DNA from: Nonomuraea angiospora
GTDB lineage: Bacteria; Actinomycetota; Actinomycetes; Streptosporangiales; Streptosporangiaceae
Reading direction: 5' to 3'
DNA length: 64,000 nucleotides
NCBI RefSeq assembly: GCF_014873145.1
Contig: NZ_JADBEK010000001.1
Span: 1,984,001 to 2,048,000, forward strand
Position 1 is the stretch's first letter; the number at the start of each line of letters is the position of its first letter. Below the pieces are notes generated by a model. That model saw only the letters and a list, made by a program, of their open reading frames with translations, had not been told where the DNA came from and made no database searches. Positions 16,451 to 25,048 of this stretch are shown here, one piece after another. The position numbers and the translations under genes were made by a program.

Positions 16451-17599
16451 ATGTTCGTGCCGCTCGCAGGCCCGGCATCATCGGTGGCCACGCAGGAGCC
16501 GATGCCGGGCTGGGCGACCTGGGCCGCCGTGGCCCTGGTCGCGCTGTCCACGCTCACCGGCGCCTACCTGGCCCGGCGCAACACCGCGAGCGTCAGTGTC
16601 TGGCTGGCCGTCGCCTCGGCCCTGATGCTCGTCACCGCCCTGGTCGACCTGCTGCCCGATGCCTGGGAGGAGGCCGAGGCCACCGGCGTGCCGCTGTGGG
16701 TGGTGGGGCTGGCCGGGGTGTTCGGGTTCGTGGTCATCACGTACTTCACCCGCAAGGGGTGCGGCCACCAGCACGACGAGGGCGGTTCCGGCGGCCGGCA
16801 CGCGCCCGGCGTGCACCGGCGGGTGAGGCAGGCCGTGAGCGCCGCCGTCTACGGCGGGGTGGGGACCGCCGCCGCGCTGTCCCTGCACCGCATGATCGAG
16901 GGCGCCACCCTGGCGCTGGCCGCCTCCGCCGTCGTGGTGGCCGCCCTGGTGGTCCACTCGGCCAGTGAAGGGCTCGCGCTGACCGCCCTGCTCGACCTGG
17001 CGCGCAAACGGCTCGCACCGTGGCTGACGGTCTCCTGCCTCGCCCCTGCGACCGGCGTCGTGCTGGCCACCGTGGCGCCCCTGCCGCCGCAGAGCGTGCC
17101 GATCCTGCTCGGCATGATCACCGGCGTGCTGCTGCGTACCGCGCTGATCGGCCTGACGATAGCCCGCGACAGCCGGCGGCTCTCGCGGCGGCACCTGATC
17201 CTCGCGGCCACCGCCGTGGCGGCCATAGGCGGCCTGTTGGTTTCGGCGCAGGCCCTCCTGTCCGCCGGTCGCTCCGAGGGGGCGGCGCCCGTCGCCGCCG
17301 CTCCGCTGCCGCGCCCGAGCGCGGCGCCGCTCTCCCGGCAGCTGACCCCGGCCGAGCTGCGCGCCGCGGTCGCGACCGGACGGATCGGCCTGGAGTCCCT
17401 GCTGTCCCGCAGGGACGCGACCACCATCGGGGCCGACGCCGCGACCCTGCTCCGCGTCCTGCCGGGGCACGCCCCCGACGAGATCACCGAAACCCTGCGG
17501 AAGGCGAAGATCGACGGTGGCGCCACCATCGGCGACCTCACCCTGCGCCAGCGTCACCTCCTCCTCGCCGCCCTCAGCGACGCGCCGCCGGCCCGATGA
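16451..17599 (+). CDS. ZIP-like divalent metal transporter with C-terminal extension
   Basis: 382 residues. About eight membrane helices lie within residues 20-275, with a His-rich loop at about 103-120 (CGHQHDEGG). The paired metal-site motifs HRMIEG and HSASEG, in successive helices, match the ZIP/GufA signature for zinc or related uptake. After residue about 275 comes an Ala/Pro stretch and a soluble helical tail of about 100 residues with no domain I recognise; ordinary ZIP proteins stop near 260-280. A 19-bp tandem repeat begins over its stop codon. With the exporter at 14242 it would give import/export balance. Substrate and direction are inferred from motifs. Confidence 0.75.
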   Translation: MFVPLAGPASSVATQEPMPGWATWAAVALVALSTLTGAYLARRNTASVSVWLAVASALMLVTALVDLLPDAWEEAEATGVPLWVVGLAGVFGFVVITYFTRKGCGHQHDEGGSGGRHAPGVHRRVRQAVSAAVYGGVGTAAALSLHRMIEGATLALAASAVVVAALVVHSASEGLALTALLDLARKRLAPWLTVSCLAPATGVVLATVAPLPPQSVPILLGMITGVLLRTALIGLTIARDSRRLSRRHLILAATAVAAIGGLLVSAQALLSAGRSEGAAPVAAAPLPRPSAAPLSRQLTPAELRAAVATGRIGLESLLSRRDATTIGADAATLLRVLPGHAPDEITETLRKAKIDGGATIGDLTLRQRHLLLAALSDAPPAR

Positions 17600-17692
17600 C
17601 CCGAGGCCGAGGTGATGACGCGAGGTTGAGCTGTTGACCCGAGGCCGAGCCAATGACGCGAGGTTGAGCTGTTGAGCCGAGGCCGAGCTGTT
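17597..17692. repeat. 19-bp tandem repeat, about five copies
   Basis: Units of the form (T/A)TGACnCGAGGnnGAGCnn repeat every 19 bp from the stop codon of the ZIP-like gene, alternating CGAGGCCGAG and CGAGGTTGAG. A 19-bp period is not coding. The remaining bases to 17813 show nothing else I recognise. Confidence 0.85.
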
Positions 17693-17813
17693 GGCCGTCG
17701 GACCGGGCGACAGCCCGAGGTCCAGGGCCTGGAGCGTGCCGCTGACGGCCGCCCGCCGTCGAGTCCTGCGTCGCCACGTGGTCGCCGGCCCGCTTGAGCT
17801 CCGAGCACGCGCG

Positions 17814-19802
17814 TCACGGCCTTGGAGCGTGCCGCGCCAGGCGTACGGCCAGGAGGGCGAGCGGGAGCAGCGGGACGAGCAGGTGGACGGCCCCGGCCAG
17901 CTGCTGGTCGGTGAAGAGGTCCGGCGCGCCGTCGGGGCCCACCAGGTAGAACCAGTCGGCCGCGACCGGCGGGCCGAGCAGCAGGTACGCCCCCACGGCC
18001 AGCTGTACCAGCAGCACGCCGCCCAGCAGCCCGGCACGCAGCGGCCGGGAGACGGGGCGCGGCACCGGGTCCGCGCCCGCCAGCACCCAGAAGACCAGCA
18101 GCCCGCCGCCCAGGAACAGGGCCATGGTGAGCAGGTGAGCGGCGTGGCCGGCCAGCGACCAGGCCAGCCAGCCGGTGCGGTACAGCAGCGGGAACGCCAC
18201 CATGTACGCCGCCGGGAGAAGGGCGAGGAAGCTCAGCCTGCGCTTGCGGAGCCAGGCGCCGAGGTCGCCGTACTGGGAGGACTCCGTGGTGGCCCGGGCG
18301 GCGAGGGTGAGCGGGGCGCCGAGGCAGAGTAGGAGAGGCGCGACGACGGCCAGCACGACGTGCTGCAGGGCCTGGACCGACAGCATCGCCCGCGCGTAGC
18401 CGCCGATCCCGGAGAGCAGGACCAGCGCCAGGAGGGCCAGGCCCGCGTACCAGGCGAGCGTGCGGCCGAGCGGCCAGTCCCCCGCGCGGCGCACGCCGAC
18501 CAGGTATCCGACGGCGGGCAAGGCCAGGCAGAGCAGGATCAGCGGGTCCGGGCGGAGCTCGGTGAGCAGCGCGCCAGGTGTGAAGGGCGGCAGGTCGTAC
18601 TCCAGCAGGCGCTCATGCGCGTCCGCGACGCCCGGGGGCGGGGGCGGCGGCGGAGTGCGGGACAGGCCGACGGCCAGGCCGATGGCCGCCATCATCACGA
18701 TCAGCTCACCCGCCGCCAGCCGGACGAAGACGTGGCGCACGCTCCGATCGGCGACGTGCGCGACTGTACGGCTCCGGTCGGCGACATGCGCGACCGTACG
18801 GCTGCGGTCTGCGATGTGCGCGACCGTACCGCTGTGGTCGGCGACGTGCGTGCCCGTGCCGCTACCGTCGGCGACGCTCGCGACCGTACCGCTGCGGTCT
18901 GCGACATGCGCGACCGCACCGCTACCGTCTGCGGCGCGCGCGACCGTGCGGCTGCGGTGGGTCCAGCCGAACAGGCCGAGCAGCACGAGTGCGGCGGTCT
19001 TGGCCAGCAGGAACTGCCCGTACTCGGTCCGCCAGAGGTCGGACACGGCGCTCAGCCGCACCCACGCCCCCACCGCCCCGGAGACGGCCACCGCCGCGAA
19101 ACAGCACAAGGCGATCGTGCTGAACCGGGACAGCACGGCCCGCAGGTCGCCGGCGCGGCGGAAGTGGATGAGGACGGCGCCCAGCCCGCCGACCCACAGC
19201 GACACCGCGATCAGGTGGACCGTCAGCGCGGAGACCGCGACGTCGTGATCGGCGGCCGAGGCGGCGTGCCCGACGTAGGCGGGCGGCAGCAGCCCGAACG
19301 CGGCGATCGCCAGCGCGACCCACCCGGGCAGGCGCGGCAGCCGGGTGGCCAGGACGACCATGGTGATCGCGCCCAGCACCGGCAGCAGGGCCCGCGCCTG
19401 CGGGATGGTCAGGCCGTATTGCAGCAGGCCGGGATCGGCGAGCAGGTCCGTGACGGGCAGCGGCAGCACGTACGACATGGTCAGCGGGTAGCTCAGGGCG
19501 GCGGTGACCGCCCATCCCAGCGCCCACCACCGGGCCGCTCGCAGGCAGGCCCCCTTCTCGGGCGAGCCGGCCGGAGCCAGGACGACGGCGGCCAGCAACG
19601 TTCCCAGGGTGGCCACCGCGCACAGGTCGTAGCAGAGCTTGACCAGCGGCAGGGCCCACTCGGTGACGGGGCCGGCGGTGGGCAGCCCCGCGATCGCCGG
19701 CTCCGCCCCGGCACCCCCGAACCGCACCGCCGCGACCAGCACCACGACGCCCGCCGCCACCACCGAACCGGCATAGACCCGCGTCGCTGCCCTCATATTC
19801 AT
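17814..19802 (-). CDS. CopD-CtaG fusion membrane protein (copper handling)
   Basis: 662 residues with some 14-15 membrane helices. Residues about 10-385 are CopD-like (copper transport), with helices around 190-280 and 362-380. Residues about 410-655 match the CtaG/caa3 cytochrome oxidase assembly family found fused to CopD in actinobacteria. The likely role is copper delivery to cytochrome oxidase or copper tolerance. Residues 285-354, in a loop right after a GWTHR motif, consist of seven copies of a ten-residue repeat absent from the typical family layout. The start may be ATG 19802 or 19796. It is convergent with the ZIP-like gene. Confidence 0.85.
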   Translation of the reverse strand: MNMRAATRVYAGSVVAAGVVVLVAAVRFGGAGAEPAIAGLPTAGPVTEWALPLVKLCYDLCAVATLGTLLAAVVLAPAGSPEKGACLRAARWWALGWAVTAALSYPLTMSYVLPLPVTDLLADPGLLQYGLTIPQARALLPVLGAITMVVLATRLPRLPGWVALAIAAFGLLPPAYVGHAASAADHDVAVSALTVHLIAVSLWVGGLGAVLIHFRRAGDLRAVLSRFSTIALCCFAAVAVSGAVGAWVRLSAVSDLWRTEYGQFLLAKTAALVLLGLFGWTHRSRTVARAADGSGAVAHVADRSGTVASVADGSGTGTHVADHSGTVAHIADRSRTVAHVADRSRTVAHVADRSVRHVFVRLAAGELIVMMAAIGLAVGLSRTPPPPPPPGVADAHERLLEYDLPPFTPGALLTELRPDPLILLCLALPAVGYLVGVRRAGDWPLGRTLAWYAGLALLALVLLSGIGGYARAMLSVQALQHVVLAVVAPLLLCLGAPLTLAARATTESSQYGDLGAWLRKRRLSFLALLPAAYMVAFPLLYRTGWLAWSLAGHAAHLLTMALFLGGGLLVFWVLAGADPVPRPVSRPLRAGLLGGVLLVQLAVGAYLLLGPPVAADWFYLVGPDGAPDLFTDQQLAGAVHLLVPLLPLALLAVRLARHAPRP
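18741..18950 (-). repeat. In-frame 30-bp repeat, seven copies, within CopD-CtaG gene
   Basis: Seven contiguous 30-bp units encode decapeptides of the type (R/G)TVAHVADRS. The frame is preserved throughout, so expansion or contraction changes loop length without breaking the protein. Confidence 0.92.
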
Positions 19803-19870
19803 CGGATACGCGGAGGGGCGCAGACCGGTTCATTGGCAGGGTTTGCCGGACATGTCCCACATTGCAACTC

Positions 19871-19898
19871 TTGACAGTAAAGATCCGGATATTAGGGT
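19871..19898 (+). promoter_or_regulatory. Promoter of GH84 gene
   Basis: TTGACA (19871-19876), a 16-bp spacer and TAGGGT (19893-19898) form a good sigma-70-type promoter about 80 bp before the start codon. Confidence 0.65.
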
Positions 19899-19910
19899 GA
19901 TGATCAGGTT

Positions 19911-19926
19911 GCCGGTCTAGACCGCG
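19911..19926. promoter_or_regulatory. DasR-like box 1
   Basis: Contains the perfect core GGTCTAGACC (19914-19923) of the DasR responsive element, placed just downstream of the predicted transcription start, a repressing position. Confidence 0.65.
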
Positions 19927-19953
19927 CGGAGAAAGGCGCGCCCCGACTCCCCC

Positions 19954-19969
19954 ATGGGTATAGACCAGT
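19954..19969. promoter_or_regulatory. DasR-like box 2
   Basis: ATGGGTATAGACCAGT matches 13 of 16 bases of the DasR palindrome ACTGGTCTAGACCAGT and sits just before the ribosome-binding site of the GH84 gene. Confidence 0.6.
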
Positions 19970-19979
19970 GGAGACTTTC

Positions 19980-21941
19980 GTGAGAAGACGCAAGATCACC
20001 CCTGCGGCGTGCCTCGCGCTGGCCGCGACCCTGTGTGCGGGAGCGCTCCTGCCCGTCCCCGCGGCCCAGGCCGCTCCCGTCCCGCCCTTACCCTCGGTGT
20101 CGCCCACCCCGCAGTCGCTGACCGGCACCGGCGCCGCCGCCGTCGTCACCGGCCGGGTGCTCGTGGTCGCCGACGGCCAGACCGACCCCGCCGCCCGCGA
20201 CCGCCTCGTACGGGAGCTCAGGGCGCACGGCGCCGACCGGGTGGACACGGTAGCCCCCGACAGGATCCCCGCGGGCACGTCCGGCCTGCTCAAGGTCCGC
20301 CTCGGCCCCGGGGCCCGCCCCGACATCGCGCAGGCGCTCGGCGGCGCGGTCGTGCCCGGCCAGGCCGAGGGGTACGCGTTGCGGGTCTCGGGCGGCACCT
20401 CGCGCCAGATCGCGCTCGGCGGCAAGGACGCCGCGGGCCAGTTCTACGCCGTGCAGACACTGCGCCAGCTGTTCGTCCCGTCCGGCGGCGGCTGGAAGGT
20501 GGCGGGGGTCCAGGTCAGCGACTTCCCGTCCATGCCGCTGCGCGGCACCATCGAAGGCTTCTACGGCGCGCCGTGGACCCACGCCGAACGCCTCGACCAG
20601 ATGGACTTCTACGGCGACGTCAAGGCCAACACCTACATCTACGCCCCCAAGGACGATCCCTACCACCGGGACAAGTGGCGCGATCCCTACCCGGCGGACA
20701 AGCTCGCCGAGCTGGGCGAGCTGGTGGCGCGGGCCGGCGCGAACCACGTCCGCTTCACCTTCGCGCTCTCCCCCGGCGTGTCGATCTGCTACTCCGACCG
20801 CGCGGACCGCGACACCCTCAAGCGGAAGCTGCAGGCGCTCTACGACCTGGGCGCCAGGGCGTTCTCCATCCCGCTGGACGACATCAGCTACACCCGCTGG
20901 AACTGCGCGGCGGACGAGACGGCCTACGGCGCGGCCGGACGCACCGCGGCCGCCAAGGCCCAGGTCGATCTCCTCAACGACCTGCAGCGCGACTTCATCG
21001 CCAGCCACGAAGGCGCCCGGCCGCTGCAGATGGTGCCCACCGAGTACGGCGACCTCACCGACACCACGTACAAGCAGACCCTGCGGGCCTCCCTCGATCC
21101 CTCGGTCGAGGTGATGTGGACCGGCACCGACACCGTGCCGCCGGAGATCACCAACGCGCAGGCCGAGAAGGCGGCGCAGCTGTTCGGGCGCAAGGTCTTC
21201 GTCTGGGACAACTACCCGGTCAACGACTACGGCAACACCAGTGGCCGGCTGCTGCTGGCGCCCTACGACAAGCGTGAGGGCGGCCTGGCCGCGCACCTGT
21301 CCGGCATCGTGGCCAACCCGATGAACCAGCCGTACGCGAGCAAGGTCGCGGTCTTCGGCGCCGCGGACTTCACCTGGAACGACAGGGCGTACGACGCGAG
21401 GAGGAGCTGGCCGCGCGCGATGGCCTATCTCGCGGGCGGCGACCAGGCGGCCACGGCGGCCCTGCTGGTCTTCGGCGACCTGGAGCACCTGGCTCCGACG
21501 TTCGGCGGCACGCCGTGGCAGACCCAGGCGCCCGAGCTCGCCGCGCGGGTGGCGGCGTTCTGGCAGGCGTGGGACGCCGGGCGGCGTACCCAGGCGATCA
21601 GCGCGCTGAGGCCGTACGCGAAGGCCATCGCCACGGCGCCGGCCACCATCCGGGGCGGAGCGGTGGAGAAGGGCTTCACCGACGACGCCGCGTCCTGGCT
21701 GGACGCCACCGAGCTGTGGGGCCGGGCGACGGTGGACATGCTGGACGCGCTCCAGGCCCGGGAGGCCGGGGACGAGGCCAAGGCGGCCGCGTTGCTCGCC
21801 GAGTCGCGCGAGCTGCAGCGGCAGGCCCGCGCCGTGCGGGTCAGCCCGCCGCGCAACCGCTGGGGCGCGGCCCAGCCCCAGGTGGGCGACGGGGTGCTCG
21901 ACGTCTTCCTGGCCGCGGCCGACGCCCGGCTCCAGCGGTGA
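19980..21941 (+). CDS. Secreted GH84 beta-N-acetylglucosaminidase
   Basis: Removes beta-linked N-acetylglucosamine from glycans outside the cell. About 653 residues: signal peptide 1-31 (AAQA site), an N-terminal GH20b-like domain (about 40-165), the GH84 barrel from about 180 (GTIEGFYGAPWTHAERLDQM) with catalytic Asp pair D300-D301 in IPLDDISY, and a helical C-terminal region. GTG 19980 is preferred because GGAG lies 6 nt upstream; GTG 19968 is in frame but lacks one. Two DasR-type boxes flank the transcription start, so repression relieved by GlcN-6-P is expected. It is convergent with the GH35 gene. Confidence 0.9.
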   Translation: MRRRKITPAACLALAATLCAGALLPVPAAQAAPVPPLPSVSPTPQSLTGTGAAAVVTGRVLVVADGQTDPAARDRLVRELRAHGADRVDTVAPDRIPAGTSGLLKVRLGPGARPDIAQALGGAVVPGQAEGYALRVSGGTSRQIALGGKDAAGQFYAVQTLRQLFVPSGGGWKVAGVQVSDFPSMPLRGTIEGFYGAPWTHAERLDQMDFYGDVKANTYIYAPKDDPYHRDKWRDPYPADKLAELGELVARAGANHVRFTFALSPGVSICYSDRADRDTLKRKLQALYDLGARAFSIPLDDISYTRWNCAADETAYGAAGRTAAAKAQVDLLNDLQRDFIASHEGARPLQMVPTEYGDLTDTTYKQTLRASLDPSVEVMWTGTDTVPPEITNAQAEKAAQLFGRKVFVWDNYPVNDYGNTSGRLLLAPYDKREGGLAAHLSGIVANPMNQPYASKVAVFGAADFTWNDRAYDARRSWPRAMAYLAGGDQAATAALLVFGDLEHLAPTFGGTPWQTQAPELAARVAAFWQAWDAGRRTQAISALRPYAKAIATAPATIRGGAVEKGFTDDAASWLDATELWGRATVDMLDALQAREAGDEAKAAALLAESRELQRQARAVRVSPPRNRWGAAQPQVGDGVLDVFLAAADARLQR

Positions 21942-21985
21942 GCGGCGCGGGTCGGCCGAACTCCTCACGGTGAGCGGCCCTCGGG

Positions 21986-23896
21986 TCAGCCGAACTCCTC
22001 GACGTACTCCTCAGGAGGGCCCAGCTCGGGGCGGTCGCGCAGCTCCAGGGTCGCGCCGAGCCGTTCCAGCTCGAGGACCGTCACGGTGTTCTCGCCCGCG
22101 CGGAGCAGCGGCGCCGGGCAGTACAGCGTGACCTGCGGCCCGATGTCCCAGTAGCGGCCGAGCAGAAAGCCGTTGACCCAGACGAGGCCCCGCCGGGATC
22201 CCGGCAGGGCCAGGAAGGTGTCCGCGGGCGTCTCGACGTCGACGGTGGCGACGGCGAACCCGGCCCCGGCGTGCTCGGACGCGGGGCCTGTGTGCTCGGG
22301 GGCGGGGCCCGCGTGCTCGGACGCGGGGCCTTTGTGCTCGGGGGCGGGGACTGCGGCGAGGGCGTGGGTCAGTTCGGCGGTGGACCACTCCTGCAGGGCG
22401 ATCGGCGTGCTGTCCCAGCCCTGCACCATCCGCCGGTCCACGAGGACCGGGCCGCGCAGGCCCTTGTGCCGGCCGATGCCGGGCCCGTAGTTCACCCGGC
22501 CGAGGCTCTCGACCAGGACCTCCAGGTGGACGGCGGCGCCGGTCCCGCGTACCGGCAGCTCCGGATGGTCAGGGCCGGCGACGCCGAGGAAGGCGCCATC
22601 GGCGAAGACCAGGGCCCGGTCGCGCACGTCGGTGAGGACGAGCCGGTGCTCGCCCGCCGGGACACGCGGGCGCGCGCTGTGCAGGACCATGCCCGCGTCG
22701 AGCCCGAGCCGCTCGAACGAGGCCGGGCGCGGCCCGGTCGAGGTGGGCGCCGGCACGGCACGCAGGCCGGCGAGCAGACCGGCGCGGTGGACGAGCGGGA
22801 CGGACGACGGCGGCAGCGTCGGCGTCCGCGCGGGCATCCGCACGGGTCCGCGCGCGCCGAGCGCCTCCCGCACGGCGAAGAACTTGGCTGTCAGCGTGCC
22901 GTCCTCGGCCACCGGCGCGTCGGAGTCGTAGCTGGTCACGGTGGGCTGCAACCGGCCCTCGTGCTCGTTGGCACCCGCCCAGAGCCCGAAGTTGGTCCCG
23001 CCGTGCGCCATGTAGATGCTCACGCTGCCGCCGTCGGCGACGATCTGCTTCAGCGCGTCCACGACGCTGCCGGGCTCGCGAACGTGATGACGCTCGCCCC
23101 AGTGGTCGAACCAGCCGTTCCAGAACTCGGCGACGACGAACGGCTCCTCCGGCCGCCGCTGCGCGAGCAGCCGCCGGGCGGCGTCGGGCTTGGAGCCCAG
23201 GGTGACGGCCGCCAGGGTCCCCGGCAGGGTGCCGCCGTCCAGCATCAGCTCGGTGGGCCCGTCGGCGGTGAACAGCAGCTCCCCGATGCCGCGCTCGACC
23301 AGGGCCTCGCGGTTCCAGCGCAGGTACGCCTGGTCGTCGCCGAAGCTGCCGAACTCGTTCTCCACCTGCACCGCCACCACGGGCCCGCCCTCGGCGGCCT
23401 GGAGCGCGGCGATGCGCGGGACCAGCTCGTCGAACCAGCGGCCGACCGCCGAGGTGAACGCGGGGTCGGAGCTGCGGATCGCGACGTCGCGGCCGGTGAG
23501 CCAGCTCGGCAGGCCGCCGTTCGACCACTCCGCGCAGATGTACGGGCCGGGCCGGACGACGACGTCGAGCCCCTCCTCCCCCACCGTGCGGATGAACCGC
23601 TCGACGTCCCGCCACCCGTCGAAGCGCGGCGCCTCGTCCTCGCGCGGCTGGTGGAAGTTCCACGCGACGTACGTGTCCACCGTGTTGAGCCCGAGGTCGG
23701 CGAGCCGGCGGATGCGGTCCCGCCAGAGGTCGGGGTGGACGCGGAAGTAGTGCAGCCCCCCGGACAGGATGCGATGGGGTACGCCGTGCCGGTACAGGCG
23801 GCCCGCGCGCCAGGTGAGCGCGCTCTCATCAGCCAGGGAGGCGGTCGTGGTCGTCGTCGGGGCCGGCGAGAGGTCCGGCGCGGGCAGCTCGATCAC
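21986..23896 (-). CDS. GH35 beta-galactosidase
   Basis: Releases terminal beta-galactose from oligosaccharides. 636 residues without a signal peptide, so cytoplasmic. The GH35 barrel (about 28-345) shows LSGGLHYFRVHPDLW, GPYICAEWSNGGLP, the acid/base E181 in VENEF and the nucleophile E257 in AEFWNGW. Beta-sandwich domains follow. Near residues 518-545 a linker contains four copies of a seven-residue PA(P/S)EHxG repeat. The start is GTG 23896 with no clear ribosome-binding site. The 14-bp operator at 23911-23924 overlaps its promoter, and it is divergent from the LacI gene, which is its probable repressor. Confidence 0.9.
   Translation of the reverse strand: MIELPAPDLSPAPTTTTTASLADESALTWRAGRLYRHGVPHRILSGGLHYFRVHPDLWRDRIRRLADLGLNTVDTYVAWNFHQPREDEAPRFDGWRDVERFIRTVGEEGLDVVVRPGPYICAEWSNGGLPSWLTGRDVAIRSSDPAFTSAVGRWFDELVPRIAALQAAEGGPVVAVQVENEFGSFGDDQAYLRWNREALVERGIGELLFTADGPTELMLDGGTLPGTLAAVTLGSKPDAARRLLAQRRPEEPFVVAEFWNGWFDHWGERHHVREPGSVVDALKQIVADGGSVSIYMAHGGTNFGLWAGANEHEGRLQPTVTSYDSDAPVAEDGTLTAKFFAVREALGARGPVRMPARTPTLPPSSVPLVHRAGLLAGLRAVPAPTSTGPRPASFERLGLDAGMVLHSARPRVPAGEHRLVLTDVRDRALVFADGAFLGVAGPDHPELPVRGTGAAVHLEVLVESLGRVNYGPGIGRHKGLRGPVLVDRRMVQGWDSTPIALQEWSTAELTHALAAVPAPEHKGPASEHAGPAPEHTGPASEHAGAGFAVATVDVETPADTFLALPGSRRGLVWVNGFLLGRYWDIGPQVTLYCPAPLLRAGENTVTVLELERLGATLELRDRPELGPPEEYVEEFG
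22263..22346 (-). repeat. In-frame 21-bp repeat, four copies, within GH35 gene
   Basis: Four 21-bp units encode PA(P/S)EH(K/A/T)G heptapeptides in an inter-domain linker. The reading frame is kept. Confidence 0.85.
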
Positions 23897-23910
23897 GGTG
23901 GCAGAGCCTA

Positions 23911-23924
23911 TGTTATCGATGCCA
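23911..23924. promoter_or_regulatory. LacI-type operator, copy 1
   Basis: TGTTATCGATGCCA has a central CpG and near-dyad symmetry, as in CelR-type 14-bp operators. The same 14 bases occur at 25035-25048; in both places GTAACA follows shortly after. It lies between the GH35 and LacI genes. Confidence 0.7.
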
Positions 23925-23979
23925 TACGTAACAAGGGCGATAGGATCCTGCTGACAGCAGGCCGCAAGAGGGGAGCGCC

Positions 23980-24993
23980 ATGACGAAAGCCACCGAGCGG
24001 CCCACGAGGCAGCCGAGCATGGCTGACGTGGCCAGAGCCGCCGGGGTGTCGGCGCAGACCGTCTCGCGCGCCCTGCGCGACTCGCCGAACGTCAACCCGG
24101 AGACCAGGAAACGCGTGCTCGCCGCCGTGGAGCGGCTCGGCTACCGCTTCAACAACGCCGCCCGCGTGCTCTCCTCCGGGCGCAGCCACACCATCGGGCT
24201 CGTGCTGCTGCAGTCCGGCGGCTACTACTCGCGCTCGGCGGTGACCGCCGGCGTCGAGGCGGCCGCGGGCGCCGCCGGCTACGCGGTGAGCATCGCGACC
24301 ATCGCCAGGCTCGACACCGGACTGATGGAGCGGTCCCTGTCCAAGCTCGCCGACCAGGGCGTGGACGGCATCGTGATCGCCGTGCCGCTCATCTCGGTGA
24401 CGCAGAAGATGGAGGACATCACCCGGGACATCCCCACCGTCACGCTCGACGGCTCCCGCACCGCGAGCGCCCGGGTGCTCGGGATCGACCAGAAGGAGGC
24501 GGGCCGCCTCGCCACGCGGCACCTGCTCGACCTCGGGCACCGCCAGGTGTGGCACGTGTCCGGCCCCGACGAGTGGATCGAGGCGCGCCAGCGGCGGCAG
24601 GGCTGGCAGGAGTGCCTGGCCGCGGCCGGGATCCAGGCGCCGCCCCCGCTGGAGGGCGACTGGTCGCCCGACTCGGGATACCGGCAGGGTCAGGTCCTCG
24701 CGATGATCCCGGACGTGACCGCGGTCTTCGCCGCCAGCGACGAGATGGCCTTCGGGGTGATCCGCGCGCTGCGCGAGCACGGCCGGTCGGTGCCCGGCGA
24801 CGTGTCCATCGTGAGCGTCGACGACATCGCCCTGGCGGCCTACTGCCACCCGCCGCTGACGACCGTGCGCCAGGACTTCTACCGCTCCGGCGCGGCGGCC
24901 GTCGCCCTGCTGCTGGGCGGCGAGGCCACCGAGGCTCTCGCCACCGCGTCACTGTCGGTGCGCGACTCCACGGCGCCGCCGCGTCGCCACTGA
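23980..24993 (+). CDS. LacI-family repressor of the GH35/GH29 locus
   Basis: 337 residues. The helix-turn-helix spans about 14-60 (SMADVARAAGVSAQTVSRAL, then the hinge RFNNAARVL), followed by the periplasmic-binding-protein-like effector domain (about 67-330). The ATG at 23980 is preceded by AGAGGGGAG. It sits between the divergent GH35 gene and the ABC transporter operon, and an identical 14-bp motif precedes both, so it very likely represses both until an imported oligosaccharide or its product binds. Inducer identity is unknown; galactose- or fucose-containing sugars are suggested by the enzymes. Confidence 0.92.
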   Translation: MTKATERPTRQPSMADVARAAGVSAQTVSRALRDSPNVNPETRKRVLAAVERLGYRFNNAARVLSSGRSHTIGLVLLQSGGYYSRSAVTAGVEAAAGAAGYAVSIATIARLDTGLMERSLSKLADQGVDGIVIAVPLISVTQKMEDITRDIPTVTLDGSRTASARVLGIDQKEAGRLATRHLLDLGHRQVWHVSGPDEWIEARQRRQGWQECLAAAGIQAPPPLEGDWSPDSGYRQGQVLAMIPDVTAVFAASDEMAFGVIRALREHGRSVPGDVSIVSVDDIALAAYCHPPLTTVRQDFYRSGAAAVALLLGGEATEALATASLSVRDSTAPPRRH

Positions 24994-25034
24994 GCCATGT
25001 CGCGGTTGTCCGCAAAGTGCCTCTTGCGCCTTCA

Positions 25035-25048
25035 TGTTATCGATGCCA
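25035..25048. promoter_or_regulatory. LacI-type operator, copy 2
   Basis: TGTTATCGATGCCA, identical to the copy at 23911-23924, lies about 150 bp before the solute-binding protein gene, within the 205-bp gap after the LacI gene. Confidence 0.7.

Noticed and set aside
15362..16557. Several minus-strand frames with GPVSVGPGVGRARCRS-type repeats
   Set aside because: They are produced by the 16-bp non-coding repeat, which stays open in all three frames; the real gene there is the DivIVA gene on the plus strand.
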